NCBI GenBank assembly: GCA_032622095.1
Contig: CP136065.1
Span: 36,058,732 to 36,122,731 of the forward strand
Direction of reading: 5' to 3'
Length of the DNA: 64,000 bases
Origin: Siphonodentalium dalli
Taxonomy: Eukaryota; Mollusca; Scaphopoda; Gadilida; Siphonodentaliidae
Positions 1 to 10,915 of the stretch are shown piece after piece; positions within the stretch are counted from its first letter, which is position 1, and each line of letters begins with the position of its first letter. The notes under the pieces were generated by a model. The model was not told the origin of the DNA. It made no database searches and saw only the letters and a program-made list of their open reading frames with translations. The translations under genes and the position numbers were made by a program.

Positions 1-994
1 TAATAATTAGCTATCAGACTTGTTTATCAGCCAGATAGGATTGTGTCAGGGTACGTTCATACACTGGCAAGTTTGCACGGTATGGTTTGCAGGAATTGCG
101 TCGTAGAAAACCATATGATGCGAGAAGATGAACAGAAACATGCATATAAAATGCATCTGTACCACAGTAAAATCCATGTAGTTCCATCTGTAGCGATGAT
201 ACCGGAATTTGCCTGTAAATAGCATGAAATTATCTCGCAAGAATCAACTATACAGGCATTCGAAGGCAATTGACAGTATCACCGTTACAAGTGGAACTAC
301 ATATATCTTACTTCTCTTGTCGTTCCCTTTGGTAAATATGCATGTTATATGCATGTTTCATTTCATATTCTGGCACCATGTGGTTTTTTATTACGAAATT
401 CCTGAAATAATACAAAACTTGCCAGCGCATGAACGTATCCTCAAGGTGGACTAATGTTATGTTCTTTGCTTGGGAACGATATATACAAAGATTCTGAGCG
501 ACTGCGCAATCTCAAACTTGAAATATTTTGATGAGAAATATTTTGAACAAATATATTGGCTGTTTTATAAACATATTGTGTAAATTTGCGTTTATTATAC
601 GCAGACGATACCGTGATCCTCTCAGACTCAGAGGACCATATGTGTATCGTGCACTTTTATCATTCGCAGATTATGCCGGGGTATGAAATCGCCAAGCTAA
701 TACAAAGCAAACGAAAATGTTAATGTTACTGACAAATTGTCAAAGAACTTACCAATGTTCACATATCGGGGTCGTGAAATACAAATTCTACAGGAGTTTA
801 AGTACCTTGGTGTTAAATTCTTTTACAATGGTAGATTTTGTCAGTTGATTGAGCAGACCCAGAATACAACAACGGGAGCCATGTACGACTTTTTGAATAG
901 AGCACGAAAGCTGCAGTTGCATCTAGATATTATGTTTAAATTGTTTGATTCTATGATCATTCCGATTTCTCTAATCAAAGAAACGCTGCCCTAA
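1..994 (+). pseudogene. LINE reverse transcriptase fragment, split by a MITE
   Basis: Partial non-LTR retrotransposon RT, entering from the window edge. Bases 1-48 encode the motif B lead-in (...SQIGL). The reading resumes at 441, so that removing 49-440 plus one TCA copy gives IGLCQGGL, matching the conserved G-x-x-QG of motif B. Motif C is seen near 592-635 as LYADDTVILSDS. The thumb-like segment at 737-994 contains EFKYLGVKFFYNGRF and LFDSMIIPI, typical of LINE RTs. There are stops between 530 and 740 and no APE domain in the window, so it is dead. The style (YADDTVIL, KYLGV) is that of RTs common in invertebrates; I do not assign a clade. A second copy of the preceding RT part lies at 23380-23603. 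Confidence 0.8.
49..440. mobile_element. MITE with GGGTACRTTCATACAC ends, 3-bp TSD TCA
   Basis: Terminal inverted repeats: GGGTACGTTCATACACTGGC at the left and the degenerate complement ending GAACGTATCC at the right. The flanks are TCA|element|TCA, and the surrounding RT codons prove this boundary. The interior is largely self-complementary and AT-rich with no transposase. Relatives: 35951-36366 (complete, TSD TTA), 23604-23736 (left arm), 20187-20436 (right part). Three-base TSDs with GGG ends resemble PIF/Harbinger-type MITEs; that class is an inference. Confidence 0.8.
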
Positions 995-1474
995 GTAAAT
1001 AGGGAAAGCGCATGGCAGAATCAGTCACTGCTGAGCACGGCAGATATCAATGCGAAATTAACAGAACACGCAAGTTGGGGTGTACCTAAAATGCTGATCA
1101 GGAATTTCTCGATTTCAGATTAACTCAATTATAACGACGATCGTGGGTTGTGCAAATGACCAGTTTTATATAGCGATTAACCAATTACTTGCTCTAACAC
1201 GCTTGGTACAATATTACAATATTACTCCGATACTCATCAGTATGACAAGCTGACTGGTACTCTTTTAACGCATGAGTGATGCGAAGCCGACACAGTACGA
1301 GCGACCTTGCTCAAGGGTCACAACTTGGCGCGTGTTTTGAAACAGCGTGCAATCCGACAATTGCATGCACGTCGCTCAAAGCGGCCAAGCCACTGATATG
1401 TGGCTAATGATATTTTTCAAGCGTAGGTCGCCAAACCCCCGAAATTCACGGATGCGTGTTTTGGCGTATAAAGT
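995..1474. other. No gene seen
   Basis: This stretch follows the RT fragment. It may hold further LINE 3' sequence, since a short open segment near 1010-1120 encodes LLSTADINAKLTEHASWGV, but no domain is recognisable and stops are frequent. Confidence 0.5.
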
Positions 1475-1925
1475 TTTTTTCTCTGCGGATTTTGTTAATT
1501 CAGGCATCCGACATCAATATTTTATCGGCTGGCCATCTGTCAGCCTTGAACAATTGTTTTTATAGCGACCTAAAAAGTATACCCCTCCCCAATTTGTTCC
1601 CACAGTTACTTGGAATTTGTTGCAAATTCACATGATTAATATAGTAAAATGTATACAAATGTATATATTTTCATGAAGCTAAGACATAATGACACTATTT
1701 CGGGCCAAAATTAAAACTCACCATCCAAGATGGCTACCAAAATGGCCACCGGAAGTTAAAATATGACATTTATCCACAAATATCTTCTAGATCAGTTCAT
1801 GCTGTTTGGAACTGGTTGAGTAATATGACTTTATTTTGTATTCTGTATATTAACTGATCATGGGATCAATTAAATTTGCAATTATTGGGGTCCTACCCGC
1901 TTGTGATCCCTCAAAATTTCGATTT
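1475..1925 (+). repeat. Left arm of a long inverted repeat around the PIN-like/CXC gene
   Basis: This segment is homologous, in inverse orientation, to about 9390-9810. Landmarks in order are GGATTTTGTTAATTCAGG, ATCGGCTGGCCATCTGTCAG, TTGCAAATTCACATGATTAA, CCATCCAAGATGGC, and GGGGTCCTACCCGCTTGTGA. The right arm carries the same landmarks complemented and in reverse order, with an extra partial copy at 9300-9380. Divergence is moderate. It may be a long TIR of one large element or two independent insertions of one dispersed repeat. Confidence 0.7.
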
Positions 1926-2467
1926 TACAGAACGCGGTATAAAATTTCACAAAAAAAATCACAACTCGGATTCTAGTCATATTTCAACAAGAAATGAACA
2001 GAAGGTTGCAATTAAGTAAGGCATACATTACCTATTAATATTCCAACTCACTGGAACCCAAATTCTTACTTTGGCTCAAAATGGCTGCCAAAATGGCCGC
2101 CAAAATATGGAAAATAGTAAACATTGTCCTAGGGTGTCTTGCAATCGCTCACAAGTTGCGGTTGATGTAAAAAAAATGACTATCATGATTTCTATACACT
2201 GAATACTAACAATCTTTAATTTCAAGTACCAACGAAAAAACTTGAATCCAAAATGGCAGTCAAAATGTTGACAAAATGGGCGGAAAAAGTCGTTTGAGAT
2301 CATACTTAACACATCACTCAAACAGGAGCTAATTTTTGATCGAAATATGTAGCATTAGATTGATGTCTTTCGTTTTCCGAAGATAAGTAGTACTGCAGTA
2401 TTGCTACAAATTGCAGGCAGAGTTGTAGAAGAAATGTACATGAACAAGTAGCCCAATTGCTGAAACC
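1926..2467. other. Repeat-like DNA with AAAATGGCCGCC words
   Basis: Several copies of AAAATGGC(C/T)GCCAAAAT-like words occur at 2078-2110 and 2250-2285, similar in style to the arms at 1730 and 9560 and to 42900-42925. No ORF of merit is present. Confidence 0.4.
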
Positions 2468-3071
2468 CTATACTGAACTACGTGTTGTGTCTGTGTTTGC
2501 TTCGTTCAACTGAGCTGCTCTGCCATCTGTTCCCGAATGCGTCTGTTCATTACAACACTCAATTGTTGCATTACAAGCACAAAATATTGTGCATGCCAAT
2601 CGAGAAGATCTACACCCGCACCTGTTAGTTTTGCAAGGCTGTGTACTCGAACAGGAACACCGAACCATTCGCAAAACCGAGTCGGGGGCAACCAGTACAC
2701 CAGTTGGAAGAGTCACGGGTGATAAACATTTTGAAATTTCATCCTTGATAAAACCAAAATGTGTAGCATCCAATTGTGGGGGGACGAGGTATAAAGCGTG
2801 TTTCCAAATGCACACTTGGAAATGTGCGCATTTGATGTTCTCTGTGAATGCTTCGGTGGTGGGAGGTAGGCTACACAGACTAGGAACTTTGGTAGCGCCC
2901 TTCTTCCATATCTTCGATGTCCAAACACTAATTCGCGCTTCAGACATGGTGTTTGTATCTTTGCAACCGTAGCATGAACACATGAATTGAGTAGCTTGGT
3001 TGAGTACCTCAGACCACGGGGCATTGGCGTCACCAACGGAGGCTAGTGAGTTTTCACCGCATTTTAATACT
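2468..3071 (-). pseudogene. Cys-rich, CXC-like C-terminus of the same broken gene
   Basis: After the frameshift near 3072 the segment reads GENSLASVGDANAPWSEV, YGCKDTNTMSEARISVW, LCSLPPTTEAFTENIKCAHF, then the Cys-rich tail VRCSCSSTQPCKTNRCGC, RLACTIFCACNATIECC. The alternating C-x-C, C-x(4)-C, C-x-C, C-x(3)-C-x-C pattern resembles tesmin/TSO1-like CXC zinc-binding modules. Such a tail would probably bind DNA or RNA. The reading closes after NTDTTRSSV at 2468. Confidence 0.65.
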
Positions 3072-3072
3072 T

Positions 3073-4011
3073 TTAACGTGCGACCTTTGCCAATTCAAAA
3101 CAGCATCCAACTGTGTCGCATCCAGAGATGCCATGAGCCGCAATCAAGTCTGGGATAATACCTCTATGCTTATCAACAGTTGCCGCGATATCAACAACCG
3201 ATTTTCCTTTTATGGGAGATTCCATGAAGATATTGCATGACACATTTTGGTCCAGATAGTAATGCAGAAGCAACGCGTATACACCAGTGTCATCTGCAAG
3301 AACTATGCCATTGGCATGGTCAGGTGCAGCCGGAAGAGCTTGTTGTATAATAATGTTATCAGCTTCTTCATGCTCATTTGCCATGTCATGCCTGTCAATA
3401 ACGACACCCTTGTTTATTTCAAATGGACCAGCATGTTGGCCAGTTACAAACAACGCATGTTGCCATGTGTTGTCAACAGCGAACTGTTTGTCACATCTAA
3501 ATTCATTCATAATAATGTCAATCAACTGTTTTTTTATTTTCAGTTACAGTCAGGACCAATTTCTGAGATGGTAGTGGGGACTTTGCAGTCAACAAGCCTC
3601 GCCACTTCTCTTAGCTCTAGTGGTACACTTAGTACTGAAGTCTTTGTACCTGTCAAATACAAGGAATGTGTCTCCAGATAAGAGTCTCTGCTTCACTTGT
3701 TGCTGAAATTTCTTAACATAATCTTTTACTGTTGGGGGAGAGAATTTGCTGGGAGCAGGCCAATGTGGTATCCACAGTAGCGCACAACCATCTATTATTA
3801 TGCAAGATGACGCATTTCTCTTTGACGTCTTCACAGATGAAATCATAACTGCAGTTTGTGATTTCAGATCGGACTTAGATTTTGATATTCGCATATCACC
3901 GTTCTCATTGAAAAGAGCTGTCGGAATTGGGGACAATTCATATGATAGTATGTCATTTATACTAACGTCTCTAGAGCTAGCTTGAAGTCCCATTACCCGT
4001 GAGTAAATAAA
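3073..4011 (-). pseudogene. PIN/FEN-like nuclease domain of the same broken gene
   Basis: The segment resumes after the TIR element with SINDILSYELSPIPTALF, then DGCALLWIPHWPAPSKFS and LVFDRYKDFSTKCTTRAKRS. After a frameshift near 3533 come IDIIMNEFRCDK, EHEEADNIIIQQ, VLADDTGVYALLLHYYL, and LIAAHGISGCDTVGC. Acidic residues in DGCALL, VFDRY, HEEAD, ADDTG and GCDT sit where PIN/FEN-type nucleases place metal-binding Asp/Glu. This supports a former nuclease or nuclease-like fold. Substrate is unknown. ADDT in place of the commoner DTD spacing may be decay or natural variation. Confidence 0.65.
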
Positions 4012-5944
4012 GCCCCTGTCACACTCAGGCGCCGGCGCTCTCATTGCGCTGCAAAAGTATAAAAGCGCCCACCTAAACGCACTAAGGTCTCCAAGAACCG
4101 ATTGGTGACGCAGTGGACACTGGCTACAACGGCCGAGGATCTTCATGGTCGCCCATAGGTGCCAGAGCGCCGCGCTTGTTTTATGCATGCACATAACAAG
4201 CGCAGAGGCTCGGCGTTCTGACCAGGACGTAGTACTGTCGCCATGACAGCGCAAAGCAAAGCGCAAATCGAGCGACGTGAGCGTTATGTGTACGTAGCAA
4301 GAGCGCATATTAGCTTCTCGTGGTCGCAGCAAGAAATTAATCTTGTCTTTTGCGACTACAGTGAGCTTAATCAAATTATCCCTACGTGCCTTTCCCGTCC
4401 TTAATACGCCCAATAAGGCTCTGTCCAAAACTTATTGCGCTCTTTCTGCGCTGTCATGGGGTGTTATGGACTGGTTGCCGCTCATAGAACGTCCACATTG
4501 TGCTGCCACTGCGACTCTGGCGCTCGCTTTACGCCCAATCGTTATACATGGCGTTCTTCCGGCGTTTACAGCAGGTTTACACTACGGTCCCACTTTGAAA
4601 TGCGGTCTGCTCATACCACTGTCACACTCCGCTGCGATCAAGCTGGATTTGCTTTGAGTTGAAAAAGTATCAAAATACGAGTAACGCACAGTGGAAGCGC
4701 GGAAAATTGTCAGAAATATTCAATCTGTTAAAACAAGAGAACCAATGTCAGTCAGAAATGGTAACGCGCTCAAGATCATATATTATAAACCCAAGAATGT
4801 AATTGTAGAATATAAAATATATTGGTTTTGCGAATGACCAACTCAGAATTCCGTTAAATAACAATAACAACCAGCACCAAATTAACGAACCGGTGGTCGA
4901 CTCGACCGTCTCCGACCACAACCCCCCAGTGGGCTGCAGAAATTTCTTTCATTTGTAATACACATATAGTTTACCACAAACCAAAAATCAACATTAATCA
5001 ACGTTGATTAACACAATAAACGAAATTTAATTTCCCCAACTACAAGCACCTTTTACGGGACTCGGCCTCCAGCTCGCAGTTTGACTTTTAAATATTCCCA
5101 AAAATTCCCATTCTATAAATAAAACTAATAAAACATCCATTGATAATGTCAGCCCGCACGCGAAACGAGAAACTCCCCACCAGTCATACATGCGGCGCGC
5201 GTGACAAGCTATGCCCCTATCCCGCTTATCACGTTTTCGCGCTCTTTTTACGACCCATTGCGTTCCTGCTTTGTCAAGTCTCACGTTCTCATACGCTCTC
5301 ACTGCGTTTCCTCCACGTCGTAAACGCCCTTAATGCGTTCAAGTCGTTGTCATTGCGTTGTTAGTACGCTTTGCGCTGTCATGGCAACGGTACTACGCCT
5401 GGTCAGAACGCCGAACCTCTGCGCTTGTTTTGTGCATGCGCAAAACAAGCGCGGCGCTCTGGCGCTCTGGGGCGATCACGGGGACCCTCTCCCGTCCTAG
5501 CCAGTGTCCACTGCGTCACCAATACGTTCTTGGATACCTTACTGCGCTTTGCTTGGCGCTTTGATTATTTTTCAGCGCAATGCGAGCGCCGGCCTGATCG
5601 CAGCGGAGTGTGACAGTAGTTTAATCGGACAGCTAATCTATTGCGGAGTGTTAGGTATTTTCCCCACAACTTAAAAACTGACTATGACTGGAGAACGCAG
5701 GAGGCGCTATCTATACTCTCCGCGCCCGCGCAGAGAACGTTTTGCGAACGTACTAGCATTACAATGACAGCGACTTGAACGCACTAAGAGCGCGAGACTT
5801 GACAAAGTAAGAACGCAATAGGAGCATACTTTGTTTTAAAAGTTTGACTCTTTTCGACAGTTTTCGGCGCTCCTCCTGCGTGTTACTCATATGTTGGACT
5901 TTTGCAGCGCAGTGAGAGCGCCGGCCTGAGTGTGACAGGGGTTT
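4012..5944. mobile_element. Long-TIR element inside the PIN-like/CXC gene
   Basis: It begins CCCCTGTCACACTCAGGC and ends GCCTGAGTGTGACAGGGG. The arms match in inverse orientation for ~250 bp: the block with GTGACGCAGTGGACACTGGC and GCGCCGCGCTTGTTTT at 4100-4190 reappears inverted at 5430-5520. A second pair of similar ends lies inside (CTGTCACACTCCGCTGCGAT at 4620 and its complement ending near 5617), so one related element may sit within another. It splits the host reading frame between FDSNLK and FIYSR. No transposase is present. The TSD is not clearly resolved (AATAAAG left, TTTAAG right). Confidence 0.7.
4729..5210 (+). repeat. Dispersed repeat, copy 1 (pair of 41694-42214)
   Basis: It shares nearly the whole length with 41694-42214, including GCGCTCAAGATCATATATTA, AATATATTGGTTT(T/C)GCGAATG, CCGTCTCCGACCACAACC, AGTGGGCTGCAGAA, GACTCGGCCTCC and GGCGCGCGT. 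It is not translated and has no TIR or A-tail visible. Perhaps a SINE or a piece of a larger element; class unknown. It lies in the middle of the 4012-5944 element. Confidence 0.7.
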
Positions 5945-7799
5945 AAGATTGCTGTCAAAGGTTTTGTTGTCACCCAACTTGACTGACTTTTTCATAACTG
6001 CCATTGTTTCAACGGGCATTGATATCTTATCATAAAACCCACTCGGGAGTTTGTTCCCAAAATCATTCAATGTTTGCCGGCCAAGTGATAAAAGTCATGT
6101 CCAAATTTACATTTTTGGTAGCATTCTGACCACTGACTACGTTTACTATTGCATCAGGGTGTTGTGTGGGGTACAGTGGGTGTATGACCGTTGCGAGTTT
6201 GTTCCTGATACCCTCACGATCTGCGTGATCAGCACCAATTCGCGCCTTCATCTCCTCTTTGTGTTCAAGCAATGCCTGCGCCGTGACATCCGACTCTCTC
6301 AACTGAGCGACACCATTGATAAGTTGGCCGCAGGTATGGAGGCTTAAAGCCCACACTTTCAAGGTTTCTGGTTTCAATGTAATGCCTATAATGCCTGACT
6401 TACCATGGCCGTAACGCATGCATGTGATTTCAATAAACATATCGCTCCATTAGCCGTTCCAAACCCCATCAACGTGCCTCATTACATGAGACCCTTTCAA
6501 AAAGTGCTGTAAAACTTCTGATGGTACTCTTTGCATCCCTCTCAAGTAGTATACGCCGTGTACTAGCATAGTTCACGTGACCCGATGCAAAGAAATATGG
6601 CAACATTTGTTTCACCGCTACCAAGTGTAATGGCCAGTCGCCTTCACGTTCATCTCTAATGCACATCATCATGATAAAACGGGCCTTATAAAGCAGTCCA
6701 CCCATGCATTGCAAGTCTTGCTGCGTTCAGACAAGTCCTCTAATATCTCATTCAAATCTTCAGGACAGACAACGTTCTCCCGAGCTAAGATGTCTCTCAG
6801 CAACTCTTCGGCCAACAACCGGAATGCACGTACGTTCATGGGAAACTTCTTGCCAGTCATCATCTTAGATACACCACCGAATACTGACTCAAGAATTTCT
6901 GATAACCCTGTATTGTCCATCAATGTGCCGACAGCACCGACGAAGCTCATAAGCATATGCATGCCCCCTAACCGGGGTATGATGGTTTTCAATTTATCCG
7001 GATCAGACCAAAGAACATTCAATGCCACTTTATACAGCTGTTGATCAGCTGTGAATAGCGTGAACTTCTACCCGGTCAACTTAGTTAGACGTAGTGCTTC
7101 TAACATGGCGGTGAAAATTGTTTCCGGATCAGCCGGGGGCATATTAATCAATGGTAGATATACCGCCTTCGTCGCCGGTTGTGGTGACTGGCCACTCTGG
7201 CGAGATAATCTGGTATTGTAACCGTTAAACTCCGGACAGTCAGCATGTTTTATGACGTCTTTCAGAAACCCAAAATCACTTTCCAATGCCCTTCGCGCTG
7301 CAATAGCCATGCGTGCCAAGACCTTGAGCTGAGGTACGTCAATTCGAATACATTGAGCGGGAATGTCGGGCTTCTTAGATCCGTCACACGTGGACGCTTC
7401 AACATTGTAATCAATGGGTTTAGACATATCATGTTTACTAACTCTCGGTATCATTGGGGAGATAGGTTCCGCTTTCGTGTTAGGCTGTGTCATCAAGAAG
7501 ACCGCCAATGAGTATGTACTGAGCTTGCGATTCTGGGCAGATATATCAGCATCAAAGTTATCGACTACGAACTGTATCAACCCATCTTCCGAACTGGTGA
7601 CTGTAGTTAGATTGTTACTCTTAGAGGCCAATACCGCTGCCGATTTTTTAAACCGCAACAGCTCATCGTATGTGCAAGTGACACCGAAGTCATGCATTGA
7701 TTTGACCAACTCCTTGGAATCGCGAAGCATTACTGCTAAACTTATTTGCAACGGTGTAGGCACCCATTTTATTGCAGAAGTAATCATGTTAGCTATCAT
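5945..7799 (-). pseudogene. Central part of the PIN-like/CXC protein
   Basis: Four segments (7799-7068, 7028-6669, 6714-6469, 6440-6063 with continuation to 5945) lie in shifting frames. Features: an Asp-rich block FVVDNFDADISAQNRKLST, then TYSLAVFLM, PQLKVLARMAIAARRALESD, HMLMSFVGAVGTLMDNTGLS, and a last stretch FGNKLPSGFYDKISMPVETM that stops where the 4012-5944 element begins. The VDNFDADIS and HMLMSF...G blocks recur, as I remember, across this invertebrate family. No catalytic motif is obvious in this part. It is broken by at least three frameshifts. Confidence 0.6.
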
Positions 7800-7849
7800 C
7801 AGCGCCGGGAGAGTATTGTCAAGTTTTGGCGACAGGCGGCCAAGAAAGT

Positions 7850-8858
7850 CTAAGACAGTTTGACTTGTATACTCGAAAAGTTTTTATCTAACCTGGACTC
7901 ATAATTGTTTCCATCGATTTCAATATCTTCGACCTCCTTAGAAACTGCTGTTCGCAGAGTTTTCATGGCTGCGGGGTCATCATCATCAATATCACTGACA
8001 ATCCTCACGAGAGAACCTACTGGAGATCGCATTGCAACTATTGTCGCGATTGATGGTGAACTATGAAGCAGAAATTCTTCGCCAAATAGCTTTGGTAATT
8101 TGGAGACAAGTAGTCTCCGTGACAAAAATCTTCCGCCATTTTGAACATACTTATCATATAACATATAACTCAACAGAGCTCCAACTAAGAGAACTATTGC
8201 TTCTCATTAAATCTACCACAGCTTGAAGAGGCGGTTCGATATCAGGTAGTGCCATGGATATTGTGGCATATTGTGTGGCTGCTTGTAACGCTCGTTCTCC
8301 CATGAATGACTGACGGCATGCTGCGTGTAAGTCGCTTACGGCTCGACTTATTCGGACCCGGACTTCGTCGGACCATTTGTCAGCACGTTCGTCGCACTTG
8401 CTGAGAATATCCTCTTTTGGAGTCATACCAACATGTGTAAGTTGGGTTTGTCGGAAGATGTATGCAGGCCTCCACCTAGAAGGATTTTTCTTATCTTTTT
8501 CCACTTTACATTCTAGCCCACAAAACACACAATCTTTCATGATGCTACCGACGTATGAACGCCTGGTCATTTTCTTAGGTGCTGCGTCGTCAGGTTGTTC
8601 CACATTGGAACCGCGCTTTTGTTTGGCTTTTGCCACTGTTTTCGGGTGTATGTACTTATCTATACACTCCCTATGAGCATCAAGTGAAGTATTGTTGTCG
8701 GCCTCGAATTTTGGGCGCAAATCAAGGTGAAGTCCGTCACCATATATCTCGCTGCTGGTAATGACCTTTTGAATTCTTGTGGCCAAAACCTTAACAAAGC
8801 GATTCCCGCTCGAATCAGAGCACTCATAAATATCTGCAAAGTAGCACCTCTGCGACAT
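7850..8858 (-). pseudogene. N-terminal part of the PIN-like/CXC protein
   Basis: Two overlapping segments (8858-8154 and 8173-7850) join with a small frameshift near 8160. Visible motifs: MSQRCYF near the start, DAHRECIDKYIH, a basic linker, then a CxxC pair (KDCVFCGLECKVEK) followed by NPSRWRPAY and ILSKCDERADKWSDEVRVRI, RAVSDLHAACRQSF. The CxxC plus the RWR and DLHA blocks are the recognisable signature of this family's N-terminus, probably zinc-binding. The true start could lie up to 8893; upstream sequence in another frame (8893-8660) is only a shadow. Confidence 0.65.
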
Positions 8859-8945
8859 ATCCAGAAAAGTTCCAGAAAAGCCTCAAGGAACAAAACTGAG
8901 GAACTTCACTCAGCGAATATATTAAAACACGAAACAAGTTACTAA

Positions 8946-9299
8946 ATCAACAATAAGGCAAGAATGAGTCAAATCAAACTAAACGTGAATACACAATTGG
9001 TTTTCAAATATACTCTGTTACTCGCCGCCAGAATACTGATTAAAATCTTTGAATATCGATTACAAGTAAAAGCACGTGCTCGCCTGTTGAGTGATCAAAT
9101 GCCACTGAACTGACTGTAATGACAGTTCGGAGCATGCAGTTAATAAAGAGCGTTTTTTTTAATCTGACTAAAATAGCTATACACATTAACGCTCTTTATT
9201 GTCAGATTTCAGGACGGTATGATGTCGAGTTCTAGAATCTAGAGTATAATAGTGAATACTATAAGTGTATTAATGATAATATACCTTAATATTTCCATG
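8946..9299. other. Gene-free stretch with a small hairpin
   Basis: It contains a ~60-bp imperfect hairpin at 9141-9200 with TAATAAAGAGCGTT at one end and AACGCTCTTTATT at the other. The same terminal word bounds a 309-bp MITE at 55714-56022 and appears at 43470-43484. Otherwise nothing is seen. Confidence 0.5.
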
Positions 9300-9810
9300 T
9301 TAGTCATGTGAATTTGCAACAAATTCTAAGTAACTGTGAATTTACGTCTGGGAACAAATTGGGGGGGGGGTATACTTTTATATATTTTGAGGGATCACAC
9401 ACGGATAGGACCCCAATAATTGCACATTTAATTGCTCAAATGATCAGTTAATATACAAAATACAAAATAAAGTCATATTACTCAACCAGTTCAAAACAGC
9501 ATGAACTGATCTAGAAGATATTTGTGAAAAAATGTCATATTTTCAACTTCCGGCGGCCATTTTTGGTGGCCATCTTGGATGGTGAGTTTCAATTATGACT
9601 TAGCTTCATGAAAATATATACATTTTACCAGATTAGGTATGTGAATTTGCAACAAATTCCAAGTAACTGGTTTCACGTCTGGGAAAAAATGGGGGGGGGG
9701 GGGTATACTTTTTAGGGCGCTATAAAAAAAATTGCTCAAGGCTGACAGATGGCCAGCCGATAAAATCTTGATGTCGGATACCTGAATTTACAAAATCCGG
9801 ACCGAGTTAA
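9300..9810 (-). repeat. Right arm of the long inverted repeat, with internal duplication
   Basis: Inverted counterpart of 1475-1925. A block with TGTGAATTTGCAACAAATTC, ACGTCTGGGAA, a run of 9-15 G and TATACTTTT occurs twice (9307-9380 and 9639-9711), so this arm carries a partial tandem duplication of ~332 bp. Between the two lie GAGGGATCACACACGGAT, TGATCTAGAAGATATTTGTG and GGTGGCCATCTTGGATGGTG. Long poly-G runs at 9362, 9690 and 9818 are notable. Confidence 0.7.
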
Positions 9811-9991
9811 CGTAAATGGGGGGGGGGGGAGGGGTGGAGAGTTTATTGTCATGTCGACCAATGAGAAGTTGTTATTCGATAGTTGTTGTCAGAGGATTAT
9901 AGCTTGGTGAGAGTTCACTCTAGCCTAACCAGTCGAGTCAGCAAGTCACATTTATACATATATATATATATATTATAAATATTACAAACCA
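9811..9991. other. 5' flank of the Penelope-like element
   Basis: Holds a G-run, then ~100 bp of unremarkable sequence and a short (TA)n tract immediately before the RT frame. The element's normal 5' end, including a possible pLTR, is not recognisable. Confidence 0.4.
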
Positions 9992-10915
9992 TTGGATGAG
10001 CCAATTTGGAAATCCAATGTTTTAAAATTCAATCTCATTCTCAAAAGCTTGCTGGACCAGGACGTTTTAAAGAAAAAACATGTTCAGTATCTAATTGCAA
10101 AACCTGAATACAATAATAGGACATTTTATTTGCTTCCTAAAATACATAAACCTTTGAGCTGTTGGACTAATCCATACACACCTCCCGGACGCCCGATCAT
10201 CTCTGACGTCGGCTCGGAGTCCTACCACATTTCGGAGTTTATTGATTTCTATTTTAAACCAATTGCTACCCGCCATCCGAGCTATCTAAAAGACACGGAG
10301 GACTTCCTCATTAAATTGTCGAAAATTGAAGTCCCATCTTCTGCTTACCTAATTAGTCTCGACGTGGAATCTATGTATACAAATATTGGAATCGATGCCG
10401 GATTAAAGTCAATTAAGAATGCATTTGATTTTCACCATGATCCTCATCGACCTGGAGATGAAATACTTCAATTATTAGAACTGTCCCTTAAAGGGAATGA
10501 CTTTGAATTTAATGGACGATATTATTTACAGGTATCCGGCTGTAGTATGGGCAAGAAGTTTAGTCCTAATTTTGCCTCAATTTTTGTTGCAGAGTGGGAG
10601 AAAGGCGCCCTAGCCAAATGTCATAAACAACCATTAGCCTATTATAGATTCTTGGACGACATATTTATCATTTGGACTCATGGTCTGGGTGAGTTTAGGG
10701 TGTTCTTGGACATCTTGAACAGTCATGACGAATCAATCAAACTCAAAGAATCAATATCGCAAACCAGCATTGATTTCCTTGATTTAACAATATTTAAGGG
10801 CCTACAATTTACATCATGCAACATTTTAGATACAAAACTTTTTACGAAACCAACGGATTCTCACCAGCTACTTCATCGTAAATCTTTCCATCGCCAAAAC
10901 TTTTCAATGGATTGA
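9992..10915 (+). pseudogene. Penelope-like element reverse transcriptase (5'-truncated)
   Basis: RT of the Penelope type. Motifs in order: FYLLPKIHK (~residue 46), GRPIISDVGSESYHISEFID (~67), the motif A block LISLDVESMYTNI (~120), GCSMGKKFSPNFASIF (motif B, ~182), YYRFLDDIFIIW with the catalytic DD (~217), then IDFLDLTIFKG and TKLFTKPTDSHQLLH. LPKIHK, LDVESMYTNI and RFLDDIF together are diagnostic for Penelope-like RTs. No ATG begins the frame: it opens at TTG after (TA)n, so the N-terminus is lost. It ends early in NFSMD-stop through a one-base shift near 10896-10904; the next frame continues FNGLIKSQIIRYHRNC. Confidence 0.9.

Larger units (their letters stand above)
2468..8858 (-). pseudogene. 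Decayed PIN-like nuclease / Cys-rich (CXC-like) protein gene
   Basis: Ten minus-strand open segments lie in one order and read as one protein of roughly 1,400 residues broken by frameshifts and by a TIR element at 4012-5944. Order from the N-terminus: CxxC-containing N-terminal region (8858-7850), large central region (7799-5945), PIN/FEN-like domain (4011-3073), Cys-rich C-terminus (3071-2468). Two breaks are plain single-base shifts: an A-run near 3533 interrupts the segment around TVTENKK..LIDIIM, and another near 3072 follows the GCDTVGC motif. From memory, this N-region + HEEAD/GCDT PIN-like + CXC layout belongs to a family of multi-copy uncharacterised proteins in invertebrates; I cannot verify that here. 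Long inverted repeats flank it (1475-1925 and 9300-9810), suggesting a mobile unit. It is not functional as it stands. Confidence 0.75.

Noticed and set aside
2537-3240. Plus-strand frames over the PIN-like/CXC gene
   Set aside because: They are antisense shadows of the better-supported minus-strand protein.
9300-9810. LTR retrotransposon arms
   Set aside because: The paired copy at 1475-1925 is inverted, not direct, and no gag-pol motifs lie between.
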